A stretch of DNA of 64,000 bases. It comes from Oceanisphaera profunda (lineage in GTDB: Bacteria; Pseudomonadota; Gammaproteobacteria; Enterobacterales; Aeromonadaceae). Position numbers and translations under genes: made by a program. The notes under the pieces were generated by a model. It had not been told where the DNA came from and did no database searches. It saw only the letters and a list, made by a program, of their open reading frames with translations. Below are positions 7,118 to 15,983 of this stretch, piece after piece (the first letter of the stretch is position 1; every line of letters starts with the position of its first letter). The DNA is taken from assembly GCF_002157895.1 (NCBI RefSeq), contig NZ_CP021377.1, positions 1,116,001-1,180,000 of the forward strand. The letters run 5' to 3'.

Positions 7118-7449
7118 ATTTTTTCACTGTCATTAATTCGAAAGATTATGTCGTTGTATGATTCGTTGACCCTTGCATATATTTCTTCCACATCTCGGGC
7201 CATCTCGAATTTATCTCGCTTTTCTTCCGGGCGCGCTGAATGATGGATATATAGTGTTGATAGGTATGTAAGTGATGAAATATATCGCGCGATAGAGTTT
7301 CTGAGCGAATTAATCCACTCCTGCCTAAACTCCGATATTTTATTTTCTTTCGATGCCACAAGATTTGTGAACGCGAAATATCCAGCAATTAAAGCAGCAA
7401 ACATTGCCCCCAATAAAACAACAGCGTTTTTCCCGATTACTGCGTCCAA
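7114..7449 (-). CDS. Cassette-encoded membrane-anchored protein, first ORF of a two-gene cassette (TTG start)
   Basis: About 111 residues, unrecognised. One N-terminal TM segment (AVVLLGAMFAALIAGYFAFTNLVA) is followed by a helical cytoplasmic domain (SEFRQEWINSLRNSIARYISSL, then DKFEMARDVEEIYARVNESYND). An in-frame ATG lies at 7521, but the 24 codons from there translate the attC stem (7468-7551). A proper Shine-Dalgarno AAGGAGAA is placed 8 bases before a TTG at 7449, giving a start LDAVIGKNAVV. I take TTG as the start. The ATGA overlap with the following ORF suggests the two proteins act together, possibly as a two-component membrane module. Confidence 0.65.
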   Translation of the reverse strand: MDAVIGKNAVVLLGAMFAALIAGYFAFTNLVASKENKISEFRQEWINSLRNSIARYISSLTYLSTLYIHHSARPEEKRDKFEMARDVEEIYARVNESYNDIIFRINDSEKM

Positions 7450-7467
7450 TCTATGTTCTCCTTGAGA

Positions 7468-7551
7468 GCCTAACGCTAAGCTTTGGGGCGGCTGGAGCGC
7501 AGCGTAAGACGTCCCAGCCACGATAGTGGCGACAATAGCGCCTTGTTAGTT
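7468..7551 (-). other. attC recombination site 5
   Basis: The outer cores are GCCTAAC (7468-7474) and GTTAGTT (7545-7551). The inner boxes GCTAAGC and AATAGCGCC pair imperfectly. The central part GGCTGG/CCAGCC with GACGTC forms a second stem. Length is 84 bp. The stop of the DUF2971-like gene falls inside the right core. Confidence 0.75.
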
Positions 7552-8235
7552 TTTCTTGAACACTTCGCCAACATAACTCTTAAAACCGTCCGGCAACCCA
7601 TTATGGAAGAATGCAAAATAGCACTTACAATTCCCTTGCGATATCTCGTCTTCACTGCATGTACATGCCTTAAAGGCCTCAATCTTTTGCTCGCCGTGAT
7701 GAATTACCGTTTTTTCGTCGTAAGGGAGAAAAGCTACAATCCTAAACTCATCTTCATGTTGGTAACGATAGTGTTTGGTAAATACTGCCTCATTAGCAGG
7801 TAAGTAAGAAATTCCTGCGTTATCTGTGTAATAGGTCACGTTTTTAGCGATGACCTCACCGCCAAGTTTTTCTTCAAATAAAAACTTCATAAACTCGATC
7901 AAATACTCAACGTTAAACTCAATGCATACATCTGCATTAAATTCCTCAAAAAGCTCTTCATCATTCTTTTTATTGCTTAGACAAATACACAAGCAATGTC
8001 TTGTAGGAAGCCTAAATTTTATATTTGAAGCAAAGTCTTCAGGAGGAAAGTCGATTCCCGCAAAATTTAACGTTATAGAGCCCGGTGAAAACTCAAACTT
8101 TTTAAACGCCTCGTCATCACGCATATTCTCGTTTTCGAGGCGAGAGTAATGTCGAATATCGCAAAATCGAATACTGGCGTTTTCTTCAACTAATCCTTTC
8201 AGAACATCCCATTTTCCATAAAGATATTTGTACAT
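7546..8235 (-). CDS. DUF2971-like cassette protein
   Basis: About 229 residues. The N-terminus MYKYLYGKWDVLKGLVEENASIRFCD follows the DUF2971 pattern ('YKY......l....i.fs.p..fND'). A later HYRYQHEDEFRIVAFL matches the conserved K/R..W..E.E.R motif region of that family. Two cysteine pairs (CTCSEDEISQGNCKC) near the C-terminus suggest a metal site. DUF2971 proteins are of unknown function and often occur in accessory and defence islands. The start is uncertain: ATG at 8235 fits the family, and ATGs at 8256 and 8271 are also in frame. It is the first cassette of the array in the direction of transcription and probably nearest the lost attI/promoter end. Confidence 0.7.
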   Translation of the reverse strand: MYKYLYGKWDVLKGLVEENASIRFCDIRHYSRLENENMRDDEAFKKFEFSPGSITLNFAGIDFPPEDFASNIKFRLPTRHCLCICLSNKKNDEELFEEFNADVCIEFNVEYLIEFMKFLFEEKLGGEVIAKNVTYYTDNAGISYLPANEAVFTKHYRYQHEDEFRIVAFLPYDEKTVIHHGEQKIEAFKACTCSEDEISQGNCKCYFAFFHNGLPDGFKSYVGEVFKKN

Positions 8236-8373
8236 GATCCCACCGAAAAATAACATTTTAATAGTGCGCATGCGTACTTGCGCTCATTGGACCAGATAGC
8301 AAAGAGCAAATAACCAACTGATCTTGTTGGTCATTTTTAACAACCACGCACCTTGCCATGCGATAAAACGCGC

Positions 8374-8499
8374 ATGCTCATTTTACTGCTTGATCATGCT
8401 CAGTATTAACGGGCGCACCAGATACAAGCCATTGATAAATAATCGGTTTAAAAATATTACTGAGCATATATGAGCATCAGGTTTCAGCAATACGAGCAT
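8374..8499. promoter_or_regulatory. Cluster of TGAGCAT heptamers upstream of the cassette array
   Basis: ATGCTCA occurs at 8374-8380 and 8396-8402. Its reverse complement TGAGCAT occurs at 8461-8467 and 8471-8477, with a related CGAGCAT at 8493-8499. Two copies in each orientation within 126 bp suggest a protein-binding or recombination region rather than coding sequence. No regulator is identified. Confidence 0.35.
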
Positions 8500-8523
8500 G
8501 CTAATAGAGCAACGGAAAATATA

Positions 8524-8539
8524 CTGTATAAACGCTCAG
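8524..8539. promoter_or_regulatory. LexA (SOS) box-like site
   Basis: CTGTATAAACGCTCAG fits the CTG-N10-CAG rule, with a good left half (CTGTATA) and a poor inner right half. It is about 290 bp upstream of the first cassette gene. Many integron integrase genes carry a LexA box in their promoter, so this could be a relic of a lost intI promoter. That is inference; chance is possible. Confidence 0.4.
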
Positions 8540-8890
8540 GCTTAGGGCCGCAACGCTCTGCATCTTCATTTCCATGAAGCATGGTTTTTATATGTGACCA
8601 TTTTGGACGGAGTGAGTGTGAAGTTCAATTAAAAAACCATACAAAATGTACCGTAATGCGACTAACTTTCAGAAAATATTGCGCTGCCTAAGAGCTAATG
8701 CCCTATGACGGCTCCGCCTCTTGTAATAAAGCCCAAATAAAAAGAGAGATCCTGATTTTCATCAGGATGACGGCAAATATTTTCCGCTGAGACGGGACTG
8801 CCGAATGCTCTTTATATAAAAATGGGCAGGCTACAAAACAGGATTTGAAGTTTGAGCGTAAGGCATACGCCGTGCTGAACACCGATATCA

Positions 8891-8926
8891 AAAAAGGCGT
8901 GAGGGTTTTATCCCTCACGCCTTACG
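8891..8926 (-). terminator. Terminator of the glutamate-synthase-like gene
   Basis: GGCGTGAGGG/CCCTCACGCC hairpin with a TTTTAT loop, followed on the minus strand by TTTTTTGATA. It belongs to the same family as those at 4855 and 10945. Confidence 0.75.
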
Positions 8927-8958
8927 ATTCACGCTTCACGCTTCACAAGCTCCAAAGT

Positions 8959-10521
8959 CTATCGGCCTTGTTCCATAATTTCCGGCTTTAAGCGGCGTGA
9001 TGTTTCTGGGTACAGCAGGTTAAGTGCTACCGCGCCACCATCGACCACCACGGCGGCATGCTCGCGATTAAGCAACCTTGGCTCTGCCACGCCACAAGAG
9101 TGCGCAATACTTTCTACCTCATGTACCAGGTTATTATGGTAGCTAGCGATGCGCGAGGCTTTTACATCAGGTACTAAGCCTTGTTGTAAGCGGGGATTGT
9201 GAGTGGTGATACCGGTCGGGCAGGTATTCTTATTACATTGCAGCGCTTGAATACATCCCAGCCCAAACAAGAAACCGCGTGCAGAAACTACAAAGTCGGC
9301 GCCCATGCAAATAGCGACGGCCACGTCGGTGGGGTTTATCAGCTTGCCAGAGGCAATAACGCGAATGCGATCTCTTAAATCGTGGCGAATCAGCTGATTA
9401 ACTAACAGCGGCAGGCTGTCTCGCAGGGGTAAACCCACACTGTCCATCAGTGGCATAGGTGCGGCACCCGTGCCGCCGTCCGAACTGTCTAGCGTGATAA
9501 AATCCGGGGCAAAATCTGCTCCTCTGGCATTCACGCGCTCACAAAACTCGGTGAGCCAATGAGTGGTACCCAGTACCAATTTAAAACCCACCGGCTTGCC
9601 AGTGACCTCTCGCACATGCACCACAAAATCGAGCAGCGTATCAATACAGCTAATTTCTGGATGGCGGTTGGGGCTAATCGAAGCCTCGCCAACTGCAATG
9701 CCACGGGTTTGGGCTATTTCTACGGTGACTTTTTCGGCAGGGAGTATGCCGCCTTTACCCGGCTTAGCGCCTTGTGAGAGCTTGATTTCAAACATTTTTA
9801 CTTGCTCAAGATCGGCCAAGGCTTTTAGTTTGCCATCATCCAGCTTGCCCTGTTCATCGCGCACGCCGTATTTAGCGGTACCGATTTGAAAGACAATGTC
9901 GCCGCCGCCTTCTAAGTGATAGGGGGATAATCCGCCTTCGCCGGTATTCATCCAGCAACCGGCTTTAGCAGCACCCATGCTCAAGGCTTGAATAGCAGGT
10001 TTAGATAAAGCACCAAAACTCATGCCGGAGATATTAAAAAAGGACGGGGCATCGTAAGGCACGCGGCAGTGGGTACCAATACGCATGGGCTGGGTTTGGG
10101 CGGCGTCTTCTTCCAGCGTAGGAAACGGGCAGTTTAAGAAGTAATAGGTGCCGGGTTTGGCAATGTCTCGGGTAGAGCCGAACGCCACTGTGTTATCGAC
10201 GTTTTTAGCGGCTCGGTATACCCAAGAGCGCTGCGCTCGGTTAAAGGGCATTTCTTCTCTGTCCATGGCAAAGAAATACTGGCGAAAAAACTCACCTAAG
10301 TGCTCAAACATATAGCGAAAGCGGCCAATAATGGGGTAGTTTCGGCGAATACTGTGCATGGTTTGGCGCTTATCTGCGCGGTACATTCTCAGCCCAGTAA
10401 TTGCTAAGCCCACAATCGTCAGTAGTAATACGCTACCCACCACGACGATAAAAATAACGGCTGCTTGAGTCCAACTTTCATTCATAGGGCTATTTATCCG
10501 GTCAGTAAAAAATCCGCTCAT
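8959..10521 (-). CDS. FMN-binding glutamate synthase family protein (GltB central/FMN domain only)
   Basis: A 520-residue protein. An N-terminal TM segment (about residues 18-43, AAVIFIVVVGSVLLLTIVG) is followed by a full glutamate-synthase FMN/TIM-barrel domain: FFNISGMSFGALSKPAIQAL, GEGG, QIGTAKYG, FEIKLSQGAKPGKGG, DSSDGGTGAAP and, near residue 430, CIQALQCNKNTCPTG with the three cysteines of a 3Fe-4S cluster. It lacks the amidotransferase domain of GltB, so it cannot by itself be classical GOGAT. These stand-alone membrane-anchored proteins are widespread and their reaction is unestablished. It stands alone with its own terminator. ATG at 10521 is used; an internal ATG at 10485 is possible. 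Confidence 0.85.
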   Translation of the reverse strand: MSGFFTDRINSPMNESWTQAAVIFIVVVGSVLLLTIVGLAITGLRMYRADKRQTMHSIRRNYPIIGRFRYMFEHLGEFFRQYFFAMDREEMPFNRAQRSWVYRAAKNVDNTVAFGSTRDIAKPGTYYFLNCPFPTLEEDAAQTQPMRIGTHCRVPYDAPSFFNISGMSFGALSKPAIQALSMGAAKAGCWMNTGEGGLSPYHLEGGGDIVFQIGTAKYGVRDEQGKLDDGKLKALADLEQVKMFEIKLSQGAKPGKGGILPAEKVTVEIAQTRGIAVGEASISPNRHPEISCIDTLLDFVVHVREVTGKPVGFKLVLGTTHWLTEFCERVNARGADFAPDFITLDSSDGGTGAAPMPLMDSVGLPLRDSLPLLVNQLIRHDLRDRIRVIASGKLINPTDVAVAICMGADFVVSARGFLFGLGCIQALQCNKNTCPTGITTHNPRLQQGLVPDVKASRIASYHNNLVHEVESIAHSCGVAEPRLLNREHAAVVVDGGAVALNLLYPETSRRLKPEIMEQGR

Positions 10522-10940
10522 GCTAGCCTGAAGTCAACGCTAAGGCCACTCAGATATGAAGAGCGAAGGAATTGATATGCGTAGGATGACGGTTAATAGA
10601 CAGCTAAGCAGTCAGCCATAACTACTATGGATAACCAAGGTCCAAACCGCGGCAAAGCTCTCTTCGTCAAAGTGACGGCCACCTACGGAAGATACCATAC
10701 CCCGTAGCCGGCAATTTATTCGCCGGGCCAGCGTAGCTGGCTGTTTTTGAGGTTTAGGAATAAAACCCAAACCGTGCCGAATAAATTGGCACCTACAAGG
10801 GAGGAGACGGACATTTCCATGTAAACTATTGAATTAGTTGGCACTTAGTTCTCTGAAATATGGCTGATCTTTGTGGGTAATCGGGTAGTATTTAAACGTA
10901 CGCCGTAAAACGTAATACCTACGGCGCTAAAAACAGCAGC
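10522..10940. other. Intergenic region with dispersed repeats, no gene seen
   Basis: It contains a GCCGGCAATTTATTCGCCGG-type inverted element (about 10707-10728), with a related sequence at 10770-10795 and near 59445 and 35010, and several short TACGCCGTA segments. No ORF with a plausible start or composition is seen. Confidence 0.5.
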
Positions 10941-10942
10941 AA

Positions 10943-10978
10943 AAAAGGCGTGAAGGGTTTCCCCCTCACGCCTTACGA
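10943..10978 (-). terminator. Terminator of lysS
   Basis: GGCGTGAAGGG/CCCTCACGCC-type hairpin followed on the minus strand by TTTTTTGCTG, about 35 bp beyond the lysS stop. Confidence 0.75.
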
Positions 10979-11010
10979 TTCACGCCTCACTTGCTCTTAC
11001 GAGCAAAGTC

Positions 11011-12498
11011 TTACTTAGCGCTGGGGCGCAGTGTTGGGAACAGGATCACGTCACGTATGGTGTGTGAGTCTGTTAACAACATCACTAAGCGATCGATGCC
11101 GATACCTTGGCCGGCAGTAGGCGGCAGGCCGTGCTCGAGGGCGGTGATGTAGTCTTCGTCGAAGAACATGGCTTCGTCGTCGCCGGCTTCTTTTTGGTTT
11201 ACTTGATCTAAGAAGCGCTGCGCCTGATCTTCTGCATCATTCAGCTCGGCAAAACCATTAGCAATTTCACGACCGCCGATAAAGAACTCGAAGCGCTCGG
11301 TAATGCTAGGATCGTTATCATTACGACGCGCCAGCGGTGATACTTCTGCTGGGTATTCGGTAATGAAAGTAGGTTGGATCAAACGGTGCTCTACGGTTTC
11401 TTCGAAGATCTCGGTGATCACACGGCCCAAGCCCCAGTTTTTCTCGGTCTTGATCTTTAAGTCTTTGGCTACTTCAAGCGCATTTTCTAAGGTGCTCAGT
11501 TGCTCAGCCGTTACTTCTGGATTAAATTTCAAGATTGAGTCTTTCATGCCCAAGCGCGCAAATGGCTGACCAAACTCGAAGGTTTCTTCACCGTATTGTA
11601 CGGTTGAGCTACCCAGCACTTCTGTGGTGACGGTGCGCAGCATTTCTTCGGTGAAGTCCATCAGATCCTGATAGTTGGCATAAGCCCAGTAGAATTCCAT
11701 CATGGTGAATTCTGGGTTATGACGCGGCGACAGGCCTTCATTTCGGAAGTTACGATTAATTTCGAATACTTTCTCAAAACCGCCAACCACCAAGCGCTTC
11801 AAATACAGCTCAGGCGCAATACGCAGATACATGTCCATATCCAACGCATTGTGATGGGTGATAAACGGACGAGCCGAAGCGCCGCCTGGGATCACTTGCA
11901 TCATGGGTGTTTCCACTTCCATAAAGCCGTGGCCATTCATAAACTGGCGAATAGAAGCCATCACCTGTGAGCGCACCTGAAAGGTATGCCGCGAGTCTTC
12001 ATTGGTGATCAAATCCAGATAGCGCTGGCGATAGCGGGTTTCTTGGTCGGTTAAACCGTGGAATTTCTCAGGCAGTGGGCGCAGCGCTTTAGTCAGCAGT
12101 TGGAAGTTATCCATGCTCACGTATAAATCGCCTTTGCCAGACTTATGCAAAATACCGGTCACGCCGATAATATCGCCGATGTCTAAACCGATGTACTGGT
12201 CTTTAATAATGGCTTGCGCACCTTTAGTGGTGTAAGCCTGAATGCGACCGCTCATATCTTGCAGCACTAAAAACGGACCGCGTTTAGCCATAATACGGCC
12301 GCCCACAGACACGGTTTTATTCAGCTCAATCAAGGCTTCTTTATCAAGCTCACCAAACTCGCTTTGCAAGTCGGCAGCCAAATGCTCGCGCTGAAAATTA
12401 TTTGGGTGGCCATTAGCCGGACAATCTTTGCGAATGTGATCAAGCTTGGCACGGCGCTCGGCGATCAGCTTATTTTCGTCTAGTAACTGGTCTGTCAT
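11011..12498 (-). CDS. lysS: Lysyl-tRNA synthetase, class II
   Basis: A 495-residue cytoplasmic enzyme that charges tRNA-Lys with lysine. An N-terminal OB-fold anticodon-binding domain (about 55-150, with [22 protein letters not shown]) precedes the class II catalytic core: motif 1 around [21 protein letters not shown], motif 2 [20 protein letters not shown], and motif 3 near the end, [14 protein letters not shown]. Length is normal (E. coli LysS is 505). It starts 22 bp after the prfB stop with AAGGC before the ATG, the same prfB-lysS operon arrangement as E. coli. Confidence 0.97.
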   Translation of the reverse strand: MTDQLLDENKLIAERRAKLDHIRKDCPANGHPNNFQREHLAADLQSEFGELDKEALIELNKTVSVGGRIMAKRGPFLVLQDMSGRIQAYTTKGAQAIIKDQYIGLDIGDIIGVTGILHKSGKGDLYVSMDNFQLLTKALRPLPEKFHGLTDQETRYRQRYLDLITNEDSRHTFQVRSQVMASIRQFMNGHGFMEVETPMMQVIPGGASARPFITHHNALDMDMYLRIAPELYLKRLVVGGFEKVFEINRNFRNEGLSPRHNPEFTMMEFYWAYANYQDLMDFTEEMLRTVTTEVLGSSTVQYGEETFEFGQPFARLGMKDSILKFNPEVTAEQLSTLENALEVAKDLKIKTEKNWGLGRVITEIFEETVEHRLIQPTFITEYPAEVSPLARRNDNDPSITERFEFFIGGREIANGFAELNDAEDQAQRFLDQVNQKEAGDDEAMFFDEDYITALEHGLPPTAGQGIGIDRLVMLLTDSHTIRDVILFPTLRPSAK

Positions 12499-12520
12499 GA
12501 TTTGCCTTTATAAAAACTGA

Positions 12521-13619
12521 TTAGAGTCCGGACTTGAGGCTGGCCTCAATAAATTTGTCTAGACCACCGTCGAGTACGGCCTGAGTATTACTGGTTTCTA
12601 CCCCAGTGCGTAAATCTTTAATGCGCGAGTCGTCCAATACATAAGAGCGGATCTGACTGCCCCAGCCGATGTCGGACTTGCTGTCTTCCATCGCCTGCTT
12701 TTCTACATTTTTTTTCTGCAGCTCATATTCATAAAGCTTAGCTTTTAGCTGCTTCATCGCCTGATCGCGGTTTTTATGCTGGGATCGGTCGTTCTGACAC
12801 TGCACGACTATACCAGTAGGTTCGTGGGTTAAACGTACGGCGGAATCGGTACGGTTAACGTGCTGACCACCAGCACCCGAGGCGCGATAGGTGTCGACGC
12901 GGATCTCTGAGGGATTAATCTCGATATGAATATCGTCGTCAATTTCTGGATACACAAACGCCGAACAGAATGAGGTGTGGCGACGACCGCCGGAGTCAAA
13001 CGGCGATTTGCGCACTAAACGGTGCACACCCGACTCGGTACGTAACCAGCCAAACGCATACTCACCGCTAAACTTCACGGTTGCAGATTTAACGCCAGCC
13101 ACATCACCGTCGGAGAGTTCAATAATTTCGGTTTTAAAGCCGCGCGCCTCACCCCAGCGCAAGTACATGCGCAGTACCATGTCGCACCAATCTTGGGCTT
13201 CGGTCCCGCCAGAGCCAGACTGCAAGTCCAGATAGCAGTCAGCAGAGTCGTGCTCACCGGAGAACATACGATGAAATTCCAGATCGATAAGCTTTTTATC
13301 CAGCACTTCTACGTCGGCTTTCGCTTCTTCGAAGGTTTCTTCGTCGTCTTCTTCTTGTGCCAGTTCAACCAGCTCAGCGATATCGACGATGCCGCGGTCT
13401 AACTCATCTAAGGTTTCAACCACGGTTTCCAGTGCGGATCTTTCTTTACCCAGTGCTTGGGCACGCTCGGGCTGATTCCATACATCCGGCTGCTCTAGCT
13501 CGGCGTTTACCTCTTCTAGACGCTCTTTCTTGGCGTCATAGTCAAAGGTACCCCCTAAGAAGCTCTGCCCGCTCGGACAGCTCCTTAAGTTTATTATTCA
13601 CAGGGTTAACTTCTAACAT
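12521..13619 (-). CDS. prfB: Peptide chain release factor 2, with programmed +1 frameshift
   Basis: RF2 releases peptides at UGA and UAA. The first 25 codons ([25 protein letters not shown]) run from ATG at 13619 to CTT TGA at 13547-13542. Reading must then slip +1 to continue with GAC for 340 more codons, giving 365 residues, as in E. coli. The frameshift signal is complete: the internal Shine-Dalgarno-like AGGGGG just upstream, then TACCTTTGAC. The downstream part has the SPF tripeptide (RKSPFDSGG) and the GGQ catalytic motif ([11 protein letters not shown]). It autoregulates: low RF2 favours slippage. It is co-transcribed with lysS. Confidence 0.96.
13541..13557 (-). promoter_or_regulatory. 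prfB +1 programmed frameshift site
   Basis: Minus-strand reading AGGGGGTACCTTTGAC: an SD-like AGGGGG pairs with 16S rRNA, CTT is the slippery P-site codon, and in-frame TGA followed by C is a poor stop context. It is codon 26, as in E. coli. Confidence 0.95.
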
Positions 13620-13824
13620 GGGTCTAATGACTCTCTATTAACTGAGTAAGTGTACTGACTCGTATGCAGCGCTGTGCCAACATCAGTCGCCAATTCTACC
13701 GAAAGCTGACCACAAACGCAGTAGTCAGTGCTGACATTTCGACATACACACATGATTAAAATTTAGTTAAAGTTTTATTGCTAGTGGTCGATATTAACAT
13801 TCCCCCTGCTGCCAGATATACAAA

Positions 13825-15708
13825 ATGAATAACCTGAAATTAAAGCACAAAATTTTACTCAGCTTCATTGTGGCAATTACCATTACCGTCGCCGCACTGA
13901 GCACCATCAGTTTTCACAACCTAAAAACTCGTCTCTACGAAGACAGTGAAACCCTAGTCGCCAGCTTAAGCGAGCGCGAAGGCGAAAAAATCAGGCGCTG
14001 GTTTGATGTACGCCAACGCATGTTAGCCGCGGCTGGCCAGCAACTAGAGCAGGCTCAGCTGCCCGCTTTACAACAAGCGCAGGTCGCCGGTGGCTTTGCT
14101 TCTAGCTACTTTGGTAATGCTGATGGCGAGATGTTCGATTATCAATCAACTACTTATAATCGAGATTATGACCCGCGTAATCGCCCTTGGTATCAGCAAG
14201 CGATAGCTGCAAATAAGCCGATAATCACGCCTCCTTATGAAGATGCGACTGACTCTAGTCTGGTCGTAACCTTAGCAGAGCCGGTACGCACTCACGGTAA
14301 GATAACGGGCGTGATTGGTGGCGATGTCGCCATTAACAGCTTAATTTCTGACATTAACGCCATTAAATTACCGGCCAAAGGTTATGCCATTTTACTGAGC
14401 CGCGATGGTACTATTATCGCCTATCACGATGCGTCGATGATTTTACAGTCGGCCGCACGCATTGATGACGAGATTACGGTGGCCAATCAAAATAAATGGC
14501 TGCAAAGCGAGCACTTACATAAGGTGCAATTAAAAGACGAACATAAACTGGTCTATAGCCAAGCCGTGCCCGGCACCGACTGGCAGTTACTGATGGTGCT
14601 GGACCAAGCGGCACTGGAAGCTCCGCTAACGCCCATGTTATTGCAACAGCTGGGCATCGCTACCTTAGTAGTGATTGCCGCGGCAGTACTGATCAGCTTA
14701 TTAGTACAGTGGTTGCTGGCACCCTTATTGCGCGTGTCTCAAGCCTTAGAACAAATTGCCAGTGGTCGAGGGGATTTAACCCGCCGTATCGACATTCAAA
14801 GCCAAGATGAAGTGGGCATGCTCGCCACCAACTTTAACCGCTTTGTAGCCAGCCAAGCGGAGCTAATTGGGCAAATTCGTAGCCAAGCCGAGTATTTGGG
14901 CAGCAACGCAGAGCAAGCCTCGGTACGCGCTAATCAAACCGTGACCGAGCTGGGCCGCCAGCAAGAAGAAGTGACCATGGTGGCCACCGCCGTCACCGAA
15001 ATGGCCTCAGCCACGCAAGAAATAGCCAATAACGCCGAGCAAACTGCGACCGCAGCCCAGCAATCGAGCAGCAGTACCGCTCACGGTAAACAGCAGGTGA
15101 ATAAAACGCGCGACTCTATTCAGTCGCTATCCCAAGAAATGATCCAAGCCGCCGAAGTGATCCAACGTTTGGATTTGCATGCCAGAGATATTTCCAGTGT
15201 GTTGTCGACCATTCAAGGTATTGCCGATCAAACTAACTTGTTGGCACTCAACGCCGCCATAGAAGCGGCCCGCGCCGGCGAGCAAGGTCGCGGCTTTGCG
15301 GTAGTGGCAGACGAAGTGCGGGTGTTATCTCAACGCACCCACGCCTCTACCGAAGAGATCCAAGAAACCATCACTAACTTGCAAAAGGCCACTAAAGAAG
15401 CGGTGCAACTGATGCAAACCAGCCGTAATTTAGCCGAGCTAAGCGTGGAAGATGCAGAAGCTGCGGCAGAGGCACTGACCGAAATCACCACCGCCGTTAG
15501 CCTTATCTCTGATATGGCCAGCCAAATTGCCACCGCCGCCGAAGAGCAAAGCCAAGTGACGGGTGAGATCACCCAGAACACGACCGCCATTAAAGACGTG
15601 GCGGACGAACTGGCCGAAGACGCCAATCAATCCTTGGCACAATCAAAAGACTTGCATGCACAAGCCGGCAAACTAAACGGCTTAGTGAGCGCTTTTATTT
15701 TGAAGTAA
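13825..15708 (+). CDS. Methyl-accepting chemotaxis protein with Cache sensor domain
   Basis: A 627-residue transmembrane chemoreceptor. TM1 spans about residues 9-30. A periplasmic dCache-type ligand domain (about 35-270) shows [16 protein letters not shown] and a later second lobe with [19 protein letters not shown]2 (about 275-300) is followed by HAMP ([12 protein letters not shown]) and a cytoplasmic coiled-coil signalling domain. Its hairpin tip reads [21 protein letters not shown] from residue 466, then [13 protein letters not shown]. The RPWYQQA motif resembles the amino-acid-binding motif region of dCache receptors, so amino acids or related compounds are plausible ligands. It stands alone, inserted on the opposite strand between prfB and recJ, with no chemotaxis genes nearby. 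Confidence 0.92.
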   Translation: MNNLKLKHKILLSFIVAITITVAALSTISFHNLKTRLYEDSETLVASLSEREGEKIRRWFDVRQRMLAAAGQQLEQAQLPALQQAQVAGGFASSYFGNADGEMFDYQSTTYNRDYDPRNRPWYQQAIAANKPIITPPYEDATDSSLVVTLAEPVRTHGKITGVIGGDVAINSLISDINAIKLPAKGYAILLSRDGTIIAYHDASMILQSAARIDDEITVANQNKWLQSEHLHKVQLKDEHKLVYSQAVPGTDWQLLMVLDQAALEAPLTPMLLQQLGIATLVVIAAAVLISLLVQWLLAPLLRVSQALEQIASGRGDLTRRIDIQSQDEVGMLATNFNRFVASQAELIGQIRSQAEYLGSNAEQASVRANQTVTELGRQQEEVTMVATAVTEMASATQEIANNAEQTATAAQQSSSSTAHGKQQVNKTRDSIQSLSQEMIQAAEVIQRLDLHARDISSVLSTIQGIADQTNLLALNAAIEAARAGEQGRGFAVVADEVRVLSQRTHASTEEIQETITNLQKATKEAVQLMQTSRNLAELSVEDAEAAAEALTEITTAVSLISDMASQIATAAEEQSQVTGEITQNTTAIKDVADELAEDANQSLAQSKDLHAQAGKLNGLVSAFILK

Positions 15709-15789
15709 GCGGGTAGAGAACGCGGTACGCCTTACGTGAGCGTCACAGACAAAGCCTGCAAGCTACGAGCGTAAGGCGCTAAGCCATAA

Positions 15790-15822
15790 AAAAGAGGGAG
15801 CAACTTTGCTCCCTCTTTTTAT
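15790..15822 (+). terminator. Terminator after the chemoreceptor gene
   Basis: AGAGGGAGC/GCTCCCTCT hairpin with an A-run before it and a T-run after it. It is strong on the plus strand and possibly bidirectional. Confidence 0.8.
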
Positions 15823-15868
15823 AACTGCGCGCCAATAATGAAACTCAAGTGAGTCATTGCAGTAGGAC

Positions 15869-15882
15869 TTGATTGAGATCAA
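15869..15882. promoter_or_regulatory. FNR/Anr box upstream of cytochrome c
   Basis: TTGATTGAGATCAA is a perfect TTGAT-N4-ATCAA FNR site. It lies 101 bp before the start of the cytochrome c gene, a suitable distance for activation under low oxygen. Confidence 0.75.
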
Positions 15883-15983
15883 TAGCTGGTCAGTCGCAGT
15901 GCACTACTGTCTAGCTCATCGTTTTATTTGGCAGTGAAGCTCTCACTCCTAACAGCATTTACCTGCAGATTAAGGAAGGCATT

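Larger units (their letters stand above)
8272..8890. other. Gene-free stretch between the cassette array and the glutamate-synthase-like gene
   Basis: No credible ORF is seen. It holds the TGAGCAT cluster, a LexA-like box, a small ACCAAC/GTTGGT hairpin near 8322-8340, and one copy of the dispersed ATCCTGAT palindrome (8748-8776) also found at 16.4-16.9 kb. An integron integrase or attI would be expected on this side, but none is visible. Confidence 0.5.

Noticed and set aside
8703-8918. A 71-codon minus-strand ORF upstream of the glutamate-synthase-like gene
   Set aside because: It covers a dispersed palindrome and a terminator; composition is not protein-like.
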